Shown one piece after another: positions 43,929 to 53,791 of a DNA stretch of 64,000 nt. Source of the stretch: Saprospiraceae bacterium (GTDB taxonomy: Bacteria; Bacteroidota; Bacteroidia; Chitinophagales; Saprospiraceae); the NCBI GenBank assembly GCA_016714445.1, contig JADJNF010000010.1, forward strand, positions 357,501 through 421,500, given 5' to 3'. The notes under the pieces were generated by a model that was given only the letters and a program-made list of their open reading frames with translations, did not search any database and was not told the DNA's origin. Positions within the stretch are counted from its first letter, which is position 1; every line of letters starts with the position of its first letter. The position numbers and the translations under genes are program-made.

Positions 43929-44483
43929 TCATTCCTTGACACACCTGAATACATATCCGGGAGGTATATTTACCGGAACAAAATAGGTATGTACGTTTCC
44001 GAAAATATTTTTATACATTTTTTTAATGGAGCTTACATAGTGCATCTGGATGAAGTTACCACCAGTCTTGAGCATTTTTTTACCGGCCATCAATATATCT
44101 TTTGTCAATTCATCCGGCAATACTAAAAAGGGGATCGCAGAAATTATCATATCAACTTGTGTGATCCCATGTTTTAAGAGGTAGGATTCCATGTGCTCTG
44201 CGCTATCATTCACTAAAATCATACGAGGATCTTTTATTTTAGATATGACGGCACACAATTCTGTATTTATTTCGAAAACATATAGTTTGGCATCCGGTGA
44301 CATTTTTTCCAGAATAAAAGAAGTGATCACACCATCTCCTGCACCCAATTCGACAATGATCAGGTCATCCTGACTATCTATAAAATGACTCATCTTTCGG
44401 CACATGGACGGACTGCTCCTGATCACAGTCCCCATTTGCTGAAAATTTTTCAGGCTCTGAAATAAAAATTTTACCTTTTCCAA
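43929..44483 (-). CDS. PmtA-like SAM-dependent (phospholipid N-) methyltransferase
   Basis: 184 residues. 'MGTVIRSSPSMCRKMSHFID' resembles the N-terminal helix of rhizobial-type phospholipid N-methyltransferase PmtA and of the related KsgA group. The SAM motif is 'IVELGAGDGVITSFIL', followed by the acidic 'YVFEINTEL' and motif IV 'MIISAIPFLVLP'. It could methylate phosphatidylethanolamine at the membrane or another substrate. The fold is certain, the substrate is not. It stands alone between priA and the divergent beta-barrel gene. Confidence 0.7.
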   Translation of the reverse strand: MEKVKFLFQSLKNFQQMGTVIRSSPSMCRKMSHFIDSQDDLIIVELGAGDGVITSFILEKMSPDAKLYVFEINTELCAVISKIKDPRMILVNDSAEHMESYLLKHGITQVDMIISAIPFLVLPDELTKDILMAGKKMLKTGGNFIQMHYVSSIKKMYKNIFGNVHTYFVPVNIPPGYVFRCVKE

Positions 44484-44694
44484 GCTATACTCTCTTTGTC
44501 CAATATTAAAACCCTACCACAAATTAAAAAGCTAAGGTAAGAAAATTATCATTAGAACCAGAAATAAATCAGATGAATTGCAGTATATTTAATATCAAAT
44601 TCTATTCATCTCATTACCTGTTGCAAACATGACCGATAAGTTTTCGGATATTTTAGACTGCATTTTGGCTTTTTTGGCCATCTTTACATCCTGA

Positions 44695-46506
44695 ATGAAA
44701 CAAAAAACAAACCATATGGTATTAAGATGTGCAATATTCTTTTTTTGTCTTGGATTTAATGTGATCACCTATGCGCAGTCACCTTATATGGTGAGAGGAG
44801 ATCTGGCATATCATACCTATGATCGTATGGAGATTCTCAAAATGACAGATTCCACCCTTGTCAATAGTATCAACAATTATGATAGAAAGGCGCTGATCCA
44901 ATATCTTTATTTATTGCCACATCCGACACAAATGAGCAGTAAAGATAATTATGATCTAATGCATGTATTTGCCGATAATATGGAGTTTTTAAAAAATAAT
45001 ACTGAACAAAATACATCAAAAGATGATCATAACAATGATATTTTCAGGTCTTCAGAGACCAATAAAAGTATAGAAAACCCAATGCTGGCAGTGAATGCTT
45101 ATGACTTCAGACGCCATCCCATTTTAAAATACTTTTACAAGTCTAAAGCAAATTTTCTGGAATTGGAGACACCATCTTTTAAAATATTTATCAATCCTGT
45201 GATACAACTCACCTATCTGAATGAAAAAAATAACGGCAATATTATATTTCAAAATACCCGTGGTGTCGATGTTCGCGCCTACATTGATGAAAAAGTATAT
45301 TTTTTTACTCAATTGCTTGAAAATCAAAGAAGTTACTTAAGTTTTGTGGATGACAGAATTCAGAAATTCGGTACACTTCCGGGACAGGGATTTTGGAAAA
45401 ATTATGAATCAACTGTCATTGAAAATCTGAAAGGATACGATTTTTTTAATGCCAGGGCTTACGTTGGTTTTAACCCGGTAAAAAGTATTAATATTGAATT
45501 CGGACATGGCAATCATTTTATTGGAAATGGGTACAGATCTTTATTATTATCAGATTACAGCCACAATTATTTCTATCTGAAATTTAATACCCGCGTATGG
45601 AAATTTCAGTATCAGAATATATTTGCAGAAATGGCACCCACAACTACACTTTTTAATGCCGGAGACAAGCTCCTTCCCAAAAAATATACAGCTACACATT
45701 ATCTTGCTTTCAAACCCAATACAAAATTTGAAATTGGTCTCTTTGAAACGGTCGTTTTTGCCAGAGAAAATCATTTTGAATTTCAATATCTTAACCCTGT
45801 CATTCTATATCGGGCCGTAGAACATTTTCTGGACAGTCCCGACAATGTAATACTGGGTCTAAATGCCAAATGGAATCCAATCAAGGGAATATCCTTATAT
45901 GGACAGCTTGTGCTGGATGAATTTAAACTGTCAGAAGTAAAAAAACAATCTGGTTGGTGGGCCAATAAATTTGGTGGTCAGATAGGTATAAAGTATATAA
46001 ATGTTATGAATATCGATCACCTGGATCTTCAAGTAGAGTATAATGTGGTACGTCCATATACTTACGCTCACCGGGATACTTTGGTGTCCCTTCCGCAGTA
46101 TTCCGTATCCAGTTACAGCCACTCAAATCAACCTTTGGCTCATCCACTCGGAGCAAATTTTAAAGAATGGCTGATCATTGCCAGATATAAGCCGGTTAAT
46201 AAAATATATGTACAAGCCAAAGCACTTCTTACCAACTATGGAGACGACGCTGCAGGAGAAAACTGGGGTGGAAATATTTTATTACCGCTTGAAACCCGCG
46301 AACAGGATTATGGTAATGTCATCGGTCAGGGCATAAAAACCCAAGTCATGGCTATGAATGTAGATGCCAGTTATGAAGTTTTCCACAATTATTTCATTGA
46401 TATTCAAGGCATGTGGAGGCAAACTAAAACTACCGTAAAAAAAGATCAGCATTACATTGGCGCCGGATTAAGGATAAATATATCTAATATAGGGTATGAT
46501 TATTAA
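44695..46506 (+). CDS. Wzi/capsule-assembly-like outer-membrane beta-barrel
   Basis: 603 residues with a signal peptide ending at 'VITYAQ'. An N-terminal helical part (about 35-140) is followed by alternating beta-strands to the C-terminus. 'IEFGHGNHFIGNGYRSLLLSDYSHNYFYL' and 'FRRHPILKYFYKSKANFLELETPSFKIFINP' recall Bacteroidota proteins related to the Wzi capsule-attachment barrel. The polysaccharide cluster starts 3.9 kb downstream on the same strand, across metH. The barrel is clear; the Wzi relation is moderate. Confidence 0.6.
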   Translation: MKQKTNHMVLRCAIFFFCLGFNVITYAQSPYMVRGDLAYHTYDRMEILKMTDSTLVNSINNYDRKALIQYLYLLPHPTQMSSKDNYDLMHVFADNMEFLKNNTEQNTSKDDHNNDIFRSSETNKSIENPMLAVNAYDFRRHPILKYFYKSKANFLELETPSFKIFINPVIQLTYLNEKNNGNIIFQNTRGVDVRAYIDEKVYFFTQLLENQRSYLSFVDDRIQKFGTLPGQGFWKNYESTVIENLKGYDFFNARAYVGFNPVKSINIEFGHGNHFIGNGYRSLLLSDYSHNYFYLKFNTRVWKFQYQNIFAEMAPTTTLFNAGDKLLPKKYTATHYLAFKPNTKFEIGLFETVVFARENHFEFQYLNPVILYRAVEHFLDSPDNVILGLNAKWNPIKGISLYGQLVLDEFKLSEVKKQSGWWANKFGGQIGIKYINVMNIDHLDLQVEYNVVRPYTYAHRDTLVSLPQYSVSSYSHSNQPLAHPLGANFKEWLIIARYKPVNKIYVQAKALLTNYGDDAAGENWGGNILLPLETREQDYGNVIGQGIKTQVMAMNVDASYEVFHNYFIDIQGMWRQTKTTVKKDQHYIGAGLRINISNIGYDY

Positions 46507-46623
46507 ATGTCATCGGGATTGTATAAATTATTTATAATCAACTGTTTAAATTTTTTAATCCTTTGTGGGTTTATGCCTCTCTGGTAAAATTATACTTTTC
46601 GGTACGGAATCAAGTGTTACAAT

Positions 46624-46655
46624 TTTGGGTTTAATATCTCAATTCACTAACTTTG
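46624..46655 (+). promoter_or_regulatory. Promoter of metH giving a near-leaderless transcript
   Basis: TTTG, 20 bases, TAACTTTG is a full match to the Bacteroidota consensus. The -7 element ends only 8 bp before the ATG at 46664, so the transcript would begin within a few bases of the start codon. This rules out the longer reading from 46565. Confidence 0.65.
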
Positions 46656-46663
46656 CATCCAAT

Positions 46664-49600
46664 ATGAACGATTTATATACATTAGCTAAAAGCAAAATAT
46701 TGGTATTGGATGGTGCGATGGGTACCATGATACAGAGGTACAATCTCAGGGAAGAAGATTACAGAGGAAAACGATTTAAAGATCACCATTCTGACTTAAA
46801 GGGCAATAATGATTTATTGTCCATCACCAGACCTGACATCATAGATTCTATACATCGGGCTTATCTTGAAGCAGGTGCTGATATTATTGAGACCAATACA
46901 TTTAACGGTACAAGGATATCGCAGTCAGATTATCATCTGGAAGACTTCACTTACGAACTTAATCTGGAGTCTGCCCGCATTGCCAAAAGAGCAGCCACAG
47001 AATTTACTATACAAAATCCTGACAAACCAAGATTTGTTGCGGGAGCGATGGGGCCCACTAATAAGACTGCATCCATTTCTCCTGATGTCAATAATCCGGG
47101 CTTTCGGGCAGTTACTTTTGATGATCTGGTGGCCAATTATTATGAACAGGCACAGGGTTTACTGGATGGTGGCGCAGATATCCTGCTGGTAGAGACCGTT
47201 TTTGACACCCTGAATTGTAAAGCGGCGCTATTTGCTATTCTGAACATACAAGAAGAAAGAAAGATAGATATTCCCGTGATGGTTTCAGGCACAATTACTG
47301 ACGCCAGTGGAAGAACTCTGAGCGGACAAACCGCAGAAGCATTTTATATATCGGTAAAACATGCTAATCTTTTCAGCGTGGGATTAAATTGTGCCCTTGG
47401 CGCAAAAGAGTTAAGACCACATCTGGAAGATCTGAGTAATATAGCTGACTGCTTTATCAGCGCTTACCCAAATGCTGGTCTTCCCAACGAACTGGGTGCA
47501 TACGATCAGTCACCTGATGAGATGAAAGAGTACATCCGGGAATTTGTATCTTCAGGTTTGGTCAATATCATCGGTGGTTGCTGTGGCACGACTCCTGAAC
47601 ATATCAGGGCCATGGCTGAAGCAGTAGAAGGTATGTCTCCAAGGGCTTTACCTGAGAAAAAAAATGTAACTGCATATGCAGGTCTTGAACCTCTGGTCGT
47701 CAGGGAAGATCTGAATTTCATCAATATAGGCGAAAGAACCAATGTCACCGGCTCAAGAAAATTTGCTAAACTGATTGCAGAAAATAAATACAACGAAGCA
47801 TTGTCTGTAGCCGCCCAGCAGGTAGAAAGTGGTGCACAGATCATTGATATCAATATGGATGAAGGGCTTTTGGACTCCAAAGATGCCATGGTGAAATTTT
47901 TGCATCTCGTGATGTCAGAACCTGATATTGCCAAAGTACCGGTGATGATCGATTCATCAAAATTTGATGTCATAGAAGCAGGTCTTAAATGTGTTCAGGG
48001 GAAATGTATAGTAAATTCGATTTCCATGAAAGAAGGAGAAGCCGAATTCAGACGTCAGGCCAATTTATTACGCAAATATGGTGCCGCTACGGTGGTTATG
48101 GCATTTGATGAACAGGGACAAGCCGATACCAAGGAACGAAAAGTAGACATTTGTAAAAGAGCCTATCATATTTTGGTCAATGAAATCGGATTCCCACCGG
48201 AGGACATCATTTTTGACCCCAATATATTTGCTATTGCCACCGGAATACAAGAACACAATGAATATGCAGTGCATTTTATAGAAGCTACCCGTATCATCAA
48301 AAAAGAATGTCCGGGAGCCAAAATAAGTGGTGGTGTCAGTAATATATCTTTTTCATACAGAGGCAATGATAAAGTAAGAGAAGCCATGCACTCTGCATTT
48401 TTATATCATGCTATACAGGCTGGAATGGACATGGGCATCGTCAATGCCGGTATGATAGAAGTGTATGAAGAGATAGATAAAACTCTGCTGAAACTGGTCG
48501 AAGATGTATTATTTAACAGAAATGAAAAAGCCACTGAAGAACTCACCAGCTATGCTGAAAGAGTAGCCGGTGGTGGCAAGATCATAATCAAAGATCTGAA
48601 ATGGAGAGAAAACAGTGTTGAGGAAAGACTTTCCCATGCATTGGTCAAAGGTATTACAGACTATATAGATGAAGACACAGAAGAAGCCCGTCAAAAGTAT
48701 CCGACATCTTTGCAGGTGATCGAAGGACCACTGATGGATGGTATGAATATCGTGGGTGATTTATTCGGAGCAGGTAAGATGTTTCTCCCGCAGGTGGTAA
48801 AAAGTGCCAGAGTAATGAAAAAATCTGTAGCTTACCTTACCCCTTATATCGATGCCGAAAAAGCAATATCAGGTGGAGGCACAGCAAAAGGAAAAATATT
48901 GATGGCAACGGTCAAGGGAGATGTGCATGATATTGGTAAAAATATCGTGGGAGTAGTCCTTGCTTGCAATAATTACGATATAATAGATCTGGGCGTGATG
49001 GTTTCTGCTGATAAAATTTTGCAGGCTGCCATTGATCATAAAGTAGATGTGATCGGGCTGAGTGGACTGATCACTCCATCGCTCGATGAAATGGTGCATG
49101 TAGCCAGAGAGATGAAAAGACGTGGATTCTCCCTTCCGCTCCTGGTGGGAGGAGCTACCACTTCCAAAACACACACTGCCCTGAAAATTGAGCCGCAATA
49201 TGACGGTCCGGTCATTCATGTGTTGGATGCCAGCCGCAGTGTTGGTGTAGTCAGCCAGCTACTTTCGAAAGAAGCGCAGGTGTCTGAACATTTTGTCAGG
49301 GATGTAAGACAAGAGTATGATGAGCTGCGCATTAAAAGAAATGCTGGTGAAAATTCCAAAGAGTATGTCACTATCGAAGAAGCCAGAACTAAAAAACCGG
49401 ATATAAACTGGGAAAAAAATCCACCCTATACCCCTGATTTTATAGGCGTACATGTTTTCGATAATATTTCTGTCTCAACACTGATACCGTACATTGACTG
49501 GACACCGTTTTTTGCCAGTTGGCAACTGAAAGGCAAGTATCCAACCATATTCAGAGATGCCTTTGTGGGAGAAGAAGCAAAAAAATTGTATGATCATGCC

Positions 49601-50335
49601 CGGGAAATGCTGGATTTGATAGTTGCTGAAAACAGACTCCAAAACAAAGCAGTAATAGGAATCTTTCCAGCCAACAGTGTGGGAGATGATGTGCAGATTT
49701 ATGACCAAAAAAACGGAAAAACTTGTGATACTATACATTTCCTACGGCAACAAAGAAAAAAAGCAGATGGGCTGGCGTATCACTGTCTTGCAGATTATAT
49801 AGCACCGGTTCAGTCCGGAAAACAGGATTATATTGGTGCTTTTGCAGTGACTGCAGGTATTGGCATAGAGCCTTGGGTAAAGATGTATGAAACACAGCAC
49901 GATGATTACAATGCCATCTTGATGAAAGCATTGGCCGACAGATTAGCCGAAGCTTTGGCTGAATATATGCATGAGAAAGTGAGAAAGGAAATATGGGGAT
50001 ATGCCAAATCAGAACAACTATACAATGACGCTCTGATAGAAGAAAAATATCAGGGCATCAGACCAGCTCCAGGGTATCCGGCTTGTCCGGACCATACAGA
50101 AAAAGACATCCTCTGGAGATTGCTTGATGCCGAAAAAAATACAGGAATAATACTTACCGAAAGCAAAGCAATGTATCCTGCCGCATCAGTAAGCGGATGG
50201 TATCTGGCAAATCCGGAGTCAAAATACTTTGGCCTTGGTAATATTTCAAAAGATCAGGTACTTGATTACGCTAAAAGAAAGGAAATGGACGTTAAAGATA
50301 TAGAAAGGTGGTTGGCACCAAATTTGAACTATTAA
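46664..50335 (+). CDS. metH: Cobalamin-dependent methionine synthase
   Basis: 1223 residues from the ATG at 46664, chosen because 'LYTLAKSKILVLDGAMGTMIQRY' is the family N-terminus and the promoter lies just upstream; the open frame runs to 46565. All four modules are present: homocysteine binding with the zinc cysteines ('NIIGGCCGTTPEH'), pterin binding ('FINIGERTNVTGSRKFAKLI'), the B12 cap and Rossmann domain with the cobalt-ligand histidine motif 'GDVHDIGKNIVGVVL', and the SAM-reactivation domain to 'IERWLAPNLNY'. It methylates homocysteine from methyl-tetrahydrofolate. No cobalamin riboswitch is visible in the 157-bp leader region. Confidence 0.97.
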   Translation: MNDLYTLAKSKILVLDGAMGTMIQRYNLREEDYRGKRFKDHHSDLKGNNDLLSITRPDIIDSIHRAYLEAGADIIETNTFNGTRISQSDYHLEDFTYELNLESARIAKRAATEFTIQNPDKPRFVAGAMGPTNKTASISPDVNNPGFRAVTFDDLVANYYEQAQGLLDGGADILLVETVFDTLNCKAALFAILNIQEERKIDIPVMVSGTITDASGRTLSGQTAEAFYISVKHANLFSVGLNCALGAKELRPHLEDLSNIADCFISAYPNAGLPNELGAYDQSPDEMKEYIREFVSSGLVNIIGGCCGTTPEHIRAMAEAVEGMSPRALPEKKNVTAYAGLEPLVVREDLNFINIGERTNVTGSRKFAKLIAENKYNEALSVAAQQVESGAQIIDINMDEGLLDSKDAMVKFLHLVMSEPDIAKVPVMIDSSKFDVIEAGLKCVQGKCIVNSISMKEGEAEFRRQANLLRKYGAATVVMAFDEQGQADTKERKVDICKRAYHILVNEIGFPPEDIIFDPNIFAIATGIQEHNEYAVHFIEATRIIKKECPGAKISGGVSNISFSYRGNDKVREAMHSAFLYHAIQAGMDMGIVNAGMIEVYEEIDKTLLKLVEDVLFNRNEKATEELTSYAERVAGGGKIIIKDLKWRENSVEERLSHALVKGITDYIDEDTEEARQKYPTSLQVIEGPLMDGMNIVGDLFGAGKMFLPQVVKSARVMKKSVAYLTPYIDAEKAISGGGTAKGKILMATVKGDVHDIGKNIVGVVLACNNYDIIDLGVMVSADKILQAAIDHKVDVIGLSGLITPSLDEMVHVAREMKRRGFSLPLLVGGATTSKTHTALKIEPQYDGPVIHVLDASRSVGVVSQLLSKEAQVSEHFVRDVRQEYDELRIKRNAGENSKEYVTIEEARTKKPDINWEKNPPYTPDFIGVHVFDNISVSTLIPYIDWTPFFASWQLKGKYPTIFRDAFVGEEAKKLYDHAREMLDLIVAENRLQNKAVIGIFPANSVGDDVQIYDQKNGKTCDTIHFLRQQRKKADGLAYHCLADYIAPVQSGKQDYIGAFAVTAGIGIEPWVKMYETQHDDYNAILMKALADRLAEALAEYMHEKVRKEIWGYAKSEQLYNDALIEEKYQGIRPAPGYPACPDHTEKDILWRLLDAEKNTGIILTESKAMYPAASVSGWYLANPESKYFGLGNISKDQVLDYAKRKEMDVKDIERWLAPNLNY

Positions 50336-50416
50336 TGTTTGACTATTTAATGAGTAACTGTTTATAATAAGTATGAATTCGCTCCTTAAATATTCAAATC
50401 AAAATAAAAATATACC

Positions 50417-53209
50417 ATGATATACAGACTTATACTCATCATTTTTCTGAGTACCCTTTCGACACTCGCTTACAATCAAACTATCAATGAAGCTGCTGCC
50501 AGAGCCGAATTAGAAAAGAGAGGTTATGATGCAGATCGATTTAAACAGGAAATGATAAAAAAAGGAGTGAACCCAGACAATATCAATCCAGAAAATCCGG
50601 CAGAGGTAGCAAGGGCAAAAAAAGCGGCTGAAGAAGTGATGGTTCTATTGGATGCAGAAAAAAAAGCGAAAGAAAAACCCGCCCCTACTACTAAAAATCA
50701 AAAGGATACATTGACCGTCCCTCCGTCAAAAACAGTGGACACCAGGACAGTGGATGATAAAGAAAAACTGACCAATCAGACCAAAGATATCCAGAAAGCT
50801 GTAAAAGACGGGGCCACTATCGAAGAAGCTGTGGCTGAAAAGTTACAGGAAGCCTCTATAGGTAAATTGCCGCCTGCCGTGACATATGGACAGCATATAT
50901 TCCGGGACAAATCATTACAACTATTCAGAACTGCTGAAGATGCCAAGCCCACCAAAGCTTACGTCCTCGGACCAGGAGACAGGGTCGCTGTGTCTATATG
51001 GGGAAGTTCAACAGTAAATTTTGCCACAGAAATTCAAAAAGATGGTTATATACAAGCCACTGACCTTCCTAGAATTTATATTTCAGGTCTGACTCTAGGA
51101 CAAGCTGAAGAACAATTGTATACATTTTTAAGAAGGTACTACTACTTTGCAAAAGAGAATTATGAGCTTACTGTCACTACAGCAAGGACATTGAATGTAA
51201 ATATCGTAGGAGAAGTATTTAATAACGGAACATTTAATGTGTCTGCCATCAACACCGCATTTAATGCACTCATCGCTGCTGGTGGGCCAAACGACCTGGG
51301 AAGTGTAAGAAAAATACAATTGCTCAGAGCAGGCAAAAAACCAATCACGCTGGATGTATATCAATATCTCCAGAATCCCGTGATAAGTCAGGACTTTTAT
51401 CTGGCAGAAAATGATTACATCAATGTGCCGGTAGCTGAAAAATTAGTGCAGATCAAAGGAGCCATTAACCGTCCGTTCCGATATGAATTGATCGGCAATG
51501 AACAGCTGGCTGAATTAATAAAATTTGCAGGAGGTCTGCAAGCCAATGCATTGAAAGGAAATATCCGCATCAAACGTATCGAAAATGATTCTATCAGAAT
51601 TATAGATGTCAACTATGCTGAAATAGAAAAAGCGGGTAAAAACTTTGCTTTGTTCAATGGTGATGAAGTGGAAATACTCGCCATCAATGAAAATGTAAAA
51701 AATGAGGTATCTATTTCCGGTGCAGTAGAAAATCCCGGAACCTATGCTATGATTAAAGATGAAAAGATATCCGACCTGATTAAAAAAGGGGTGCTGCAGG
51801 ACAATGCCATTACTTCCATATCCTATCTTAAGAGGTTTAATTCTGATTACAAAACCATCAGATACGAATTTGTAAATCTGGACAATGTGATCAATAATGC
51901 TCAAAGTCAGGACAATTTAAAATTACAGAAAGGAGACGAACTGATTATTTCGTCTAAAGCATCCTTTGCGGACACTTTCAATATCATCATAGAAGGAGCG
52001 GTCAGAAACCCTACCATTATGCCACTTGGCACAGAAGATAACCTTAGAGTGTCAGATGCGGTATTTTTTGCCGGTGGGCTGGCAGATGATGCGATAGATG
52101 AATTTGCTTATATATTCAGGACCAAAGTTGCCGATGCAAAAACACAGGAATATATAGCTGTAAATCTGAAAGAAGCCCTTTCAAATCCATCCTCATCTTT
52201 TAATGTAAATCTGAAACCCAAAGATCGGATTGTTTTCTATTTAAAAAATAATTATACAGACGAATCTTTTATCAGGATAGCCGGTGCAGTAAGAAATCCC
52301 GGAGAGTTTTTATATAACCCATCCTTGAAACTCAAGGATGTCTTGATTTTGGCTGGTGGGTTCAGAAGAGAAGCTGCTTTAGACAGAATTGATGTATACA
52401 GACTTGATTTTTCAGAAAATAAATCTACCCGGGTGTTAGCGGCGAATCTTCGGTTGGATGAAAATTACAACCTAAAGTCAGGTGGTGAGAGTTTTGAATT
52501 GCAGCCATTTGATCAGATTTTTGTTAGATTGGCGCCTGAATTTGAACTACTCAGAAATGTTTTTGTCAACGGCGAAGTTAAGTTTCCAGGCACCTATGCA
52601 TTAATGAGTGACAACACAAAACTGGCTACTATCATCAGGGAAGCTGGTGGTGCTACTGATGAAGCATTTCTTAAAGGGGCCACCCTTGCCAGAGGGAAGG
52701 ACAATATTGGTTATGTAATAATAGATCTCGAGAAAGCTATAAAAAATCCGCATTCATTTGAAAATATAATACTTCAGGAAGGAGATGACATCCATATTCC
52801 TAAAATCAGCAATATTGTTACCATCACCGGCGCTACCAAAGCATCTGAACTGTATCCCGAAAAGATCATAAGTCAAAACAAGATACAGATTCCTTATCAG
52901 AAAGGTAAATCTGCAAAATATTATATTGACGCATATGCTGGTGGGATATCAAAAGATGGATCATCCAGGAAAATATTTGTAGTAGATGCATCCGGTAAGG
53001 TAGTTAAAGCCAAAAGTTTTCTGTTCTTTAAAAAATACCCGGATGTAGGTCCTGGATCAGAAATCAAAATCGGATATAAGGATGTGGAAATCAAGGAAGT
53101 AAAAAACGGGGATAAGGAGGATGTCAAATGGGGAGATATACTGGCAAATTCAATCTCCCAGGCTACTGCCATTCTTGGTTTGATTTTATTGATACAAAAT
53201 GTCAACTGA
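50417..53209 (+). CDS. Wza-like polysaccharide export protein with SLBB repeats
   Basis: 930 residues. A signal peptide ('LILIIFLSTLSTLAYNQ') is followed by a charged, coiled region (about 25-150), the Poly_export domain ('AYVLGPGDRVAVSIWGSSTVNF') and several SLBB beta-grasp units, each with 'VRNPGEF...L.DVLILAGGF' patterns ('AINRPFRYEL', 'AVENPGTYAM', 'AVRNPTIMPL', 'GEVKFPGTYAL'). A hydrophobic C-terminal helix (ISQATAILGLILLIQNV) could cross the outer membrane as in Wza. It would form the export channel for the polysaccharide made by the genes downstream, with the Wzz-type protein at 59601. Confidence 0.9.
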   Translation: MIYRLILIIFLSTLSTLAYNQTINEAAARAELEKRGYDADRFKQEMIKKGVNPDNINPENPAEVARAKKAAEEVMVLLDAEKKAKEKPAPTTKNQKDTLTVPPSKTVDTRTVDDKEKLTNQTKDIQKAVKDGATIEEAVAEKLQEASIGKLPPAVTYGQHIFRDKSLQLFRTAEDAKPTKAYVLGPGDRVAVSIWGSSTVNFATEIQKDGYIQATDLPRIYISGLTLGQAEEQLYTFLRRYYYFAKENYELTVTTARTLNVNIVGEVFNNGTFNVSAINTAFNALIAAGGPNDLGSVRKIQLLRAGKKPITLDVYQYLQNPVISQDFYLAENDYINVPVAEKLVQIKGAINRPFRYELIGNEQLAELIKFAGGLQANALKGNIRIKRIENDSIRIIDVNYAEIEKAGKNFALFNGDEVEILAINENVKNEVSISGAVENPGTYAMIKDEKISDLIKKGVLQDNAITSISYLKRFNSDYKTIRYEFVNLDNVINNAQSQDNLKLQKGDELIISSKASFADTFNIIIEGAVRNPTIMPLGTEDNLRVSDAVFFAGGLADDAIDEFAYIFRTKVADAKTQEYIAVNLKEALSNPSSSFNVNLKPKDRIVFYLKNNYTDESFIRIAGAVRNPGEFLYNPSLKLKDVLILAGGFRREAALDRIDVYRLDFSENKSTRVLAANLRLDENYNLKSGGESFELQPFDQIFVRLAPEFELLRNVFVNGEVKFPGTYALMSDNTKLATIIREAGGATDEAFLKGATLARGKDNIGYVIIDLEKAIKNPHSFENIILQEGDDIHIPKISNIVTITGATKASELYPEKIISQNKIQIPYQKGKSAKYYIDAYAGGISKDGSSRKIFVVDASGKVVKAKSFLFFKKYPDVGPGSEIKIGYKDVEIKEVKNGDKEDVKWGDILANSISQATAILGLILLIQNVN

Positions 53210-53223
53210 TTAAAATTTTCATG

Positions 53224-53231
53224 TTATCTTT
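53224..53231 (+). promoter_or_regulatory. -7 element before the polysaccharide regulator gene
   Basis: TATCTTTG fits TAnnTTTG and lies 20 bp before the ATG at 53252. The -33 element is not clear. It could be the main promoter of the polysaccharide operon that begins with the regulator and the antiterminator. Confidence 0.45.
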
Positions 53232-53251
53232 GAGTAATTTTTATACTCAAT

Positions 53252-53781
53252 ATGTTAGAGACCCTTATATCATCCAAAACCCGTATCAAACTGTTGTTGA
53301 AGTTTTTCCTCAACAGTAAAGCTACATCTTATTTGAGGGGCTTGAATCAGAATTTGGTGAGTCTTCCAACGGTATTCGTATAGAACTCAACAGATTTGAG
53401 AAAGCAGGCATGTTATCGTCTTTTATTAAAGGCAATAAAAAATATTTTAAGGCTAATACAGAACACCCGCTCTACAGAGATACACACAATATTATCATGA
53501 AGTATATCGGATTTGATAAAATCATAGATACTGTGATAGAAAATCTGGGAGACGTCAGGAGAGTATTTGTCACTGGCGCTTTTGCCCTTGGACTGGATGA
53601 CAATACAATAGATTTGGTATTTGTAGGAGATATAAATAAAGCTTATCTCACAGAATTGGTTGAGAAAGTAGAAAAACATATACATCGTAGAATAAGATAT
53701 ATAGTGTACAGTGAAGCTGAAATGTTAAATATGAAATGGGAAGAAATGAATAGTCAGGCTTTATTACTTTGGGAAAACTAA
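53252..53781 (+). CDS. Winged-helix/nucleotidyltransferase regulator, split by a one-base frameshift
   Basis: From the ATG at 53252 the frame reads 'MLETLISSKTRIKLLLKFFL ... TSYLRGL' and then goes out of frame and stops. The next frame, open from about 53344, continues 'ESEFGESSNGIRIELNRFEK' into the frame whose first ATG is 53410. One extra G in the GGGG run at 53337-53340 would restore 'YLRGLESEFGES', which fits the known family: an N-terminal winged helix and a C-terminal nucleotidyltransferase-like domain ('VRRVFVTGAFALGLDDNTIDLVFVGD'), 177 residues in all. Such proteins head capsule clusters in Bacteroidota beside UpxY antiterminators, as here. It is either a real mutation or a homopolymer sequencing error. 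Confidence 0.8.
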
Positions 53782-53791
53782 GATTGGGAAA

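Noticed and set aside
46507..46663. Cobalamin or SAM riboswitch upstream of metH
   Set aside because: No B12-box or SAM-box motifs are visible, and the promoter lies directly against the start codon.
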